From Dolichospermum sp. LEGE 00240 (GTDB taxonomy: Bacteria > Cyanobacteriota > Cyanobacteriia > Cyanobacteriales > Nostocaceae), in the NCBI RefSeq assembly GCF_015207875.1, contig NZ_JADEVZ010000045.1:1-40523 (forward strand): 40,523 nt of DNA, written 5' to 3'. A program made the translations under genes and the position numbers. Below, piece by piece: positions 37,627 to 40,523 of the stretch. Positions within the stretch are counted from its first letter, which is position 1, and every line of letters starts with the position of its first letter. Below the pieces are notes generated by a model. It saw nothing but the letters and a program-made list of their open reading frames with translations, did not search any database and was not told where the DNA came from.

Positions 37627-37762
37627 GCGAATATAATTCGCTACTACACAAACGAAGTCCACCCATTCCTTCGGAACGCTACGCTAACGTGGACTAATGA
37701 AAAGTCAAGGTTTTTAACCCACGAAGGTGGGTTTTGCCTGTGTAGCCGCGATTTCTAATCGC
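37627..37762. repeat. Multi-hairpin REP-like unit
   Basis: Hairpins in order are GCGAAT/ATTCGC (37627-37641), GTCCAC/GTGGAC (37657-37662 and 37689-37694), AACCCAC/GTGGGTT (37716-37733) and GCGATT/AATCGC (37748-37762). CTACACA (37644-37650) and TGTGTAG (37739-37745) pair across most of the unit. The complex fold resembles dispersed Nostocales repeats. A CTTCGGAACGCTACG insert lies in the second loop. Confidence 0.65.
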
Positions 37763-37799
37763 TGGGTTTTGCATAATCACGTTCCCACATACCGAGTCA

Positions 37800-39653
37800 A
37801 TGATTCTGAAAATACTGAATTCTGTATTACCGCTACTGTCAACAGTGCTGTGTTTGACTGCTACTTATGGGGCATTGGCTCAAGATACTCCTAGTTTACC
37901 AACGCCCGTTCCCAATGCGGTTAGTGCTGGTAATCAAATTATTCTCAATGGCCGGACTTTACCAGGTGCATGGTTACAGCCAACAACAACCACCGTTAAA
38001 GGACAAACTTATCTGAGTGATGGCGCACTTAATCAACTGCTAGGAATAAATCTACTCAATAGTAGTAATCCTAGTAAACAACCAGTCCAATGGTTTTCTG
38101 GCTTGACAAATCCCCCCATTCTTAATACAAGTCTTAGTGGAGGATATCGCTATTTAGACATTACTCAATTAGCACTTAAACGGGGATGGAAAATTCAAGC
38201 CAATGGCAATACCTTGGTAGTTGTTACTCCTCCTTCCCAACTCAAAAACATTCGCGTAGGTAAACAACCAAAAGGAGATAGGGTTGTTTTAGATTTGGAT
38301 ATGGCGACTCCTTGGCAAATTCGCCAAGAATTACCAGTTAAAAGAGTAGTAGATCCTGATGAGATTATCCCTAAATCTACCACACCACCCAATCGAGAAT
38401 GGACTATCACCCTAGATGGTACTGCTGATCCGGCTTTAATACAACGCTATAACTCTCAACCTACTACACAACCAACTCCCCCATCAATAATTCAAAAAGT
38501 GGAATTAGTGAATAATCAAACAATTGTTCGTTTGAGTGTTCCCTTTGGTCTGTCTGTACAAGTTAGCACTATTCCCCAACCCAACCGCTTAGTGATAGAT
38601 ATTAGACCTGATGCAATGGTGGAAAAAACTATTACTTGGGCGCAGGGATTACAATGGCGACAGCAGTGGGTAACTTTAGGAACGGATCGCTTTCCTGTGG
38701 TTTGGTTAGATATTAATCCTCGTGCAATGGGATTAAGCATTAAGCCTATATTAACTAATCCGCAAACATTAACTGGTACAGCCCCTTTAATCCAAACTGC
38801 TCAAAATTACTTAGCAGTAGCCGCAATTAATGGTGGTTATTTTAACCGCAATAATAGATTACCTTTAGGCGCAATTCGGCAAGATAATCAATGGATATCC
38901 GGTCCAATTCTCAACCGAGGAGCGATCGCTTGGAATAATAACGGACAATTCTATTTTGGTCGCCTCACCCTTACAGAAACCCTAATTACCAACAATAATC
39001 AACGATTACCCATTTCTTTACTTAATACTGGCTATGTTCAACGCGGTATCGCTCGTTATACTCCAGCCTGGGGAAATACTTATACACCCTTAGCTGATAA
39101 TGAAACTATCGTAGTTGTCGAAAACAATCAAGTAAGGAATCAGTTAGCAGGAGGTAAAAGTGGTATAACGGCTATTCCCATTCCCGAAAATGGCTATCTC
39201 CTCATCTTCCGTAACCAGACTCCACAACTACCTATTGGCACAAAAGTCTCCCTGACGAGCGCCACTACCACACCTGAATTTAGTCGCTACCCTCACATTA
39301 TTGGTGCAGGTCCTCTATTAGTCCAAAATCGGCAAATAGTTCTGGATGGACCAGCAGAAACATTCAGCCCTGCTTTCATGACAAGTCAAGCAGTTCGCAG
39401 CAGTATTTGTACCACTTCCACGGGTAATCTTATGATTGCTGCTGTACATAGTCGGGCTGGTGGTGGTGGTCCAACTTTGGCAGAACAAGCAAAATTAATG
39501 CAAACAATGGGTTGTATTAATGCTTTAAATTTAGACGGTGGTAGTTCTACCAGTCTTTATTTAGGCGGTCAGTTACTTGACCGTTCTCCTAACACAGCAG
39601 CCCGTGTTCACAATGGTATTGGGATTTTCATATCACCAAAAACTTCTAAGTAA
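37800..39653 (+). CDS. Secreted phosphodiester glycosidase (NAGPA-type) protein
   Basis: This 617-residue protein has an N-terminal signal peptide (LSTVLCLTATYGALAQ). An N-terminal region about 40-130 resembles a copper-amine-oxidase-like or stalk domain (GNQIILNGRTLPGAWLQ). Middle AMIN-like stretches follow (KNIRVGKQPKGDRVVLDLD, KVELVNNQTIVRLSVPFG). The C-terminal domain (about 330-610) matches the phosphodiester glycosidase/DUF2233 family: AVAAINGGYFNRNNRLP, RYPHIIGAGPLLVQ and CINALNLDGGSSTSLYL. It probably acts in the periplasm or cell wall. No clear Shine-Dalgarno; ATG 37800 is the natural start before the signal peptide. Confidence 0.85.
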   Translation: MILKILNSVLPLLSTVLCLTATYGALAQDTPSLPTPVPNAVSAGNQIILNGRTLPGAWLQPTTTTVKGQTYLSDGALNQLLGINLLNSSNPSKQPVQWFSGLTNPPILNTSLSGGYRYLDITQLALKRGWKIQANGNTLVVVTPPSQLKNIRVGKQPKGDRVVLDLDMATPWQIRQELPVKRVVDPDEIIPKSTTPPNREWTITLDGTADPALIQRYNSQPTTQPTPPSIIQKVELVNNQTIVRLSVPFGLSVQVSTIPQPNRLVIDIRPDAMVEKTITWAQGLQWRQQWVTLGTDRFPVVWLDINPRAMGLSIKPILTNPQTLTGTAPLIQTAQNYLAVAAINGGYFNRNNRLPLGAIRQDNQWISGPILNRGAIAWNNNGQFYFGRLTLTETLITNNNQRLPISLLNTGYVQRGIARYTPAWGNTYTPLADNETIVVVENNQVRNQLAGGKSGITAIPIPENGYLLIFRNQTPQLPIGTKVSLTSATTTPEFSRYPHIIGAGPLLVQNRQIVLDGPAETFSPAFMTSQAVRSSICTTSTGNLMIAAVHSRAGGGGPTLAEQAKLMQTMGCINALNLDGGSSTSLYLGGQLLDRSPNTAARVHNGIGIFISPKTSK

Positions 39654-39686
39654 GTAGCTTGGCGTTGAAAATTGTCGTTATAGCAA

Positions 39687-39735
39687 GGGAACAGGGAACA
39701 GGGAACAGGTAATTGGTAATTGGTAATTGGTAATT
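39687..39735. repeat. Heptamer tandem arrays GGGAACA and GGTAATT (STRR)
   Basis: Three GGGAACA units (39687-39707) merge into four GGTAATT units (39708-39735). Perfect seven-base periodicity matches the short tandemly repeated repetitive sequences of heterocystous cyanobacteria. Confidence 0.85.
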
Positions 39736-39766
39736 GGTGAAAACAATTCTTTCTTCTTTCTTCTTC

Positions 39767-39878
39767 CTCCTGAACTCCTGACTCCTGAACTCCTGACTCC
39801 TGAACTCCTGAACTCCTGACTCCTGAACTCCTGACTCCTGAACTCCTGAACTCCTGAACTCCTGACTCCTGAACTCCT
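39767..39878. repeat. CTCCTGA/CTCCTGAA tandem array, about 15 units
   Basis: CTCCTGA (7 bases) and CTCCTGAA (8 bases) alternate irregularly over 112 bases. Mixed 7/8 spacing argues against a coding repeat. It is likely length-variable between strains. It is not a CRISPR array because there are no spacers. Confidence 0.9.
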
Positions 39879-40084
39879 AGCCCTCACAAATAACTTTTCC
39901 GCAAACCCTACATAATCCATTATTTTTTTGATGAAGACTTTATGTAGACAAATTAGTTTCCGCAAGGGACTTTACCGTTCAATGGAGAGTTTTGCTATCT
40001 TTATCAAAGTGGCTAAATCTTGTCCCTTTTCCATCAACTGTTCCCACTAAAAACCAGTTTGTTATGTCTTCATCTGAGGTAACT

Positions 40085-40501
40085 ATGGCTAAATTATCAG
40101 AAACTGCCCCAAATACTCTCACTCTGCAACCAACAATTAATTCTAGAAGTATTGCCGCTGGTGAATTACGTCCTTGGGGTTCTTTCACAGTCTTAGAAGA
40201 AGGGCGCGGATATAAAATTAAGCGAATTGAAGTAAAGCCCGGACATCGCCTCAGCCTACAAATGCACCACCACCGCAGTGAACACTGGATTGTTGTTTCC
40301 GGTACAGCTAAAGTAGTTTGTGGCGACAGAGAAATCTTATTAAGCAATAATCAATCAACCTATGTCCCCCAATGTACAACCCATCGGTTAGAAAATCCCG
40401 GTGTGATTCCCTTGGTTTTAATTGAAGTCCAAAATGGCGAATATCTCGGAGAAGATGATATTATTCGCTATCAAGATGATTATGCCCGTTCGGAAAAGTA
40501 G
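40085..40501 (+). CDS. Mannose-6-phosphate isomerase, type II cupin domain
   Basis: This is a 138-residue cupin. ATG 40085 has GAGG six bases upstream; an ATG 31 codons earlier in frame (39992) lacks a site. RPWGSFTVLEEGRGYKIKRI, then GHRLSLQMHHHRSEHWIVVSG (metal ligands His61-63, Glu67, with His100) and YLGEDDIIRYQDDYAR match the isomerase domain of bifunctional ManC/type II PMI enzymes. As a stand-alone domain it interconverts mannose-6-phosphate and fructose-6-phosphate for GDP-mannose synthesis. Confidence 0.9.
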   Translation: MAKLSETAPNTLTLQPTINSRSIAAGELRPWGSFTVLEEGRGYKIKRIEVKPGHRLSLQMHHHRSEHWIVVSGTAKVVCGDREILLSNNQSTYVPQCTTHRLENPGVIPLVLIEVQNGEYLGEDDIIRYQDDYARSEK

Positions 40502-40523
40502 GCAGGGGGCAGGGGGCAGGGGG
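40502..40523. repeat. GCAGGGG heptamer array (STRR) at the window end
   Basis: Three GCAGGGG units (40502-40522) begin directly after the cupin stop and run off the window. Confidence 0.8.

Larger units (their letters stand above)
36495..37799. other. 1.3-kb gap rich in repeats
   Basis: No gene is convincing. It holds a GGAGTCA heptamer triplet (36589-36609), a 25-bp dispersed unit at 37099-37123, an inverted-repeat element (37186-37367) with a 31-bp tandem, and a multi-hairpin unit (37627-37762). From 36610 to 37080 I see only AT-rich sequence. Confidence 0.55.
39654..40084. other. Gap dominated by tandem repeats
   Basis: This 431-base gap between the glycosidase and cupin genes is filled from 39687 to 39878 by three tandem arrays listed separately. 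The rest (39879-40084) shows only a GAGG site used by the cupin gene. A minus-strand open frame (39678-39965) is only the translated arrays. Confidence 0.7.

Noticed and set aside
39767-39878. Possible CRISPR-like array
   Set aside because: Units are 7-8 bases with no spacers, and no cas genes are present. It is a simple tandem array.
39678-39965. 95-codon minus-strand frame with repeated FRSQE residues
   Set aside because: The repetitive protein is only the translation of the CTCCTGA array and neighbouring heptamers.

Overview
The window is chromosomal DNA from a filamentous, probably heterocyst-forming cyanobacterium (order Nostocales). Evidence: chlB, ndhL, ferredoxin-dependent glutamate synthase, DUF1818 and DUF3007 proteins, a tRNA-Leu(UAA) split by a group I intron, frequent HIP1-type GCGATCGC octamers, low GC, and many short tandem heptamers and hairpin repeats typical of this order. 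The species cannot be fixed from the sequence alone.

Layout. 1-750: remains of gene rearrangement (an unidentified C-terminus, a 5' relic of aspS) and a small membrane protein. 1016-6403: a zinc-ribbon membrane protein, trxA, a secreted glycoside-hydrolase-like protein, tRNA-Pro(GGG), DUF1818 and recA. 6404-9913: repeats, a 5' relic of a queD-like gene, the intron-bearing tRNA-Leu, the conserved trio ndhL-DUF3007-trpA, and a two-TM coiled-coil protein with a clear terminator. 9967-18517: an accessory region with a YefM-type antitoxin and companions, an m5C methyltransferase/restriction endonuclease pair, the core gene chlB, a fused PstI/BsuBI-type methyltransferase-endonuclease interrupted by one in-frame TGA, and a Uma2 nuclease-like gene. 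18728-25426: recN, a broken WD40-repeat gene, a DUF4160/DUF2442 pair, and an SLH-domain glycosidase with a truncated, transposon-split partial copy upstream. 25550-31229: TauE-type permease, a GH15-like protein, a Rieske protein and a BASS transporter. 31803-40501: Fd-GOGAT, a 1.3-kb repeat-rich gap, a phosphodiester glycosidase-family protein and a mannose-6-phosphate isomerase-type cupin.

How it fits together. Core metabolism (chlB, gltS, ndhL, trpA, trxA) and DNA repair (recA, recN) genes stand mostly as single transcription units. They are separated by gaps full of MITE-like inverted-repeat elements, REP-like paired hairpins and heptamer arrays. These repeats have visibly reshaped genes: one supplies the trxA stop codon, one splits a duplicated gene fragment, and a duplication junction forms the C-terminus of the DUF2442 protein. 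The most notable items are the fused M-R protein with its single in-frame stop, the two restriction systems on either side of chlB, two distant hairpin-pair repeats that differ by compensatory base-pair changes, and several 5'-end relics of otherwise intact gene families.
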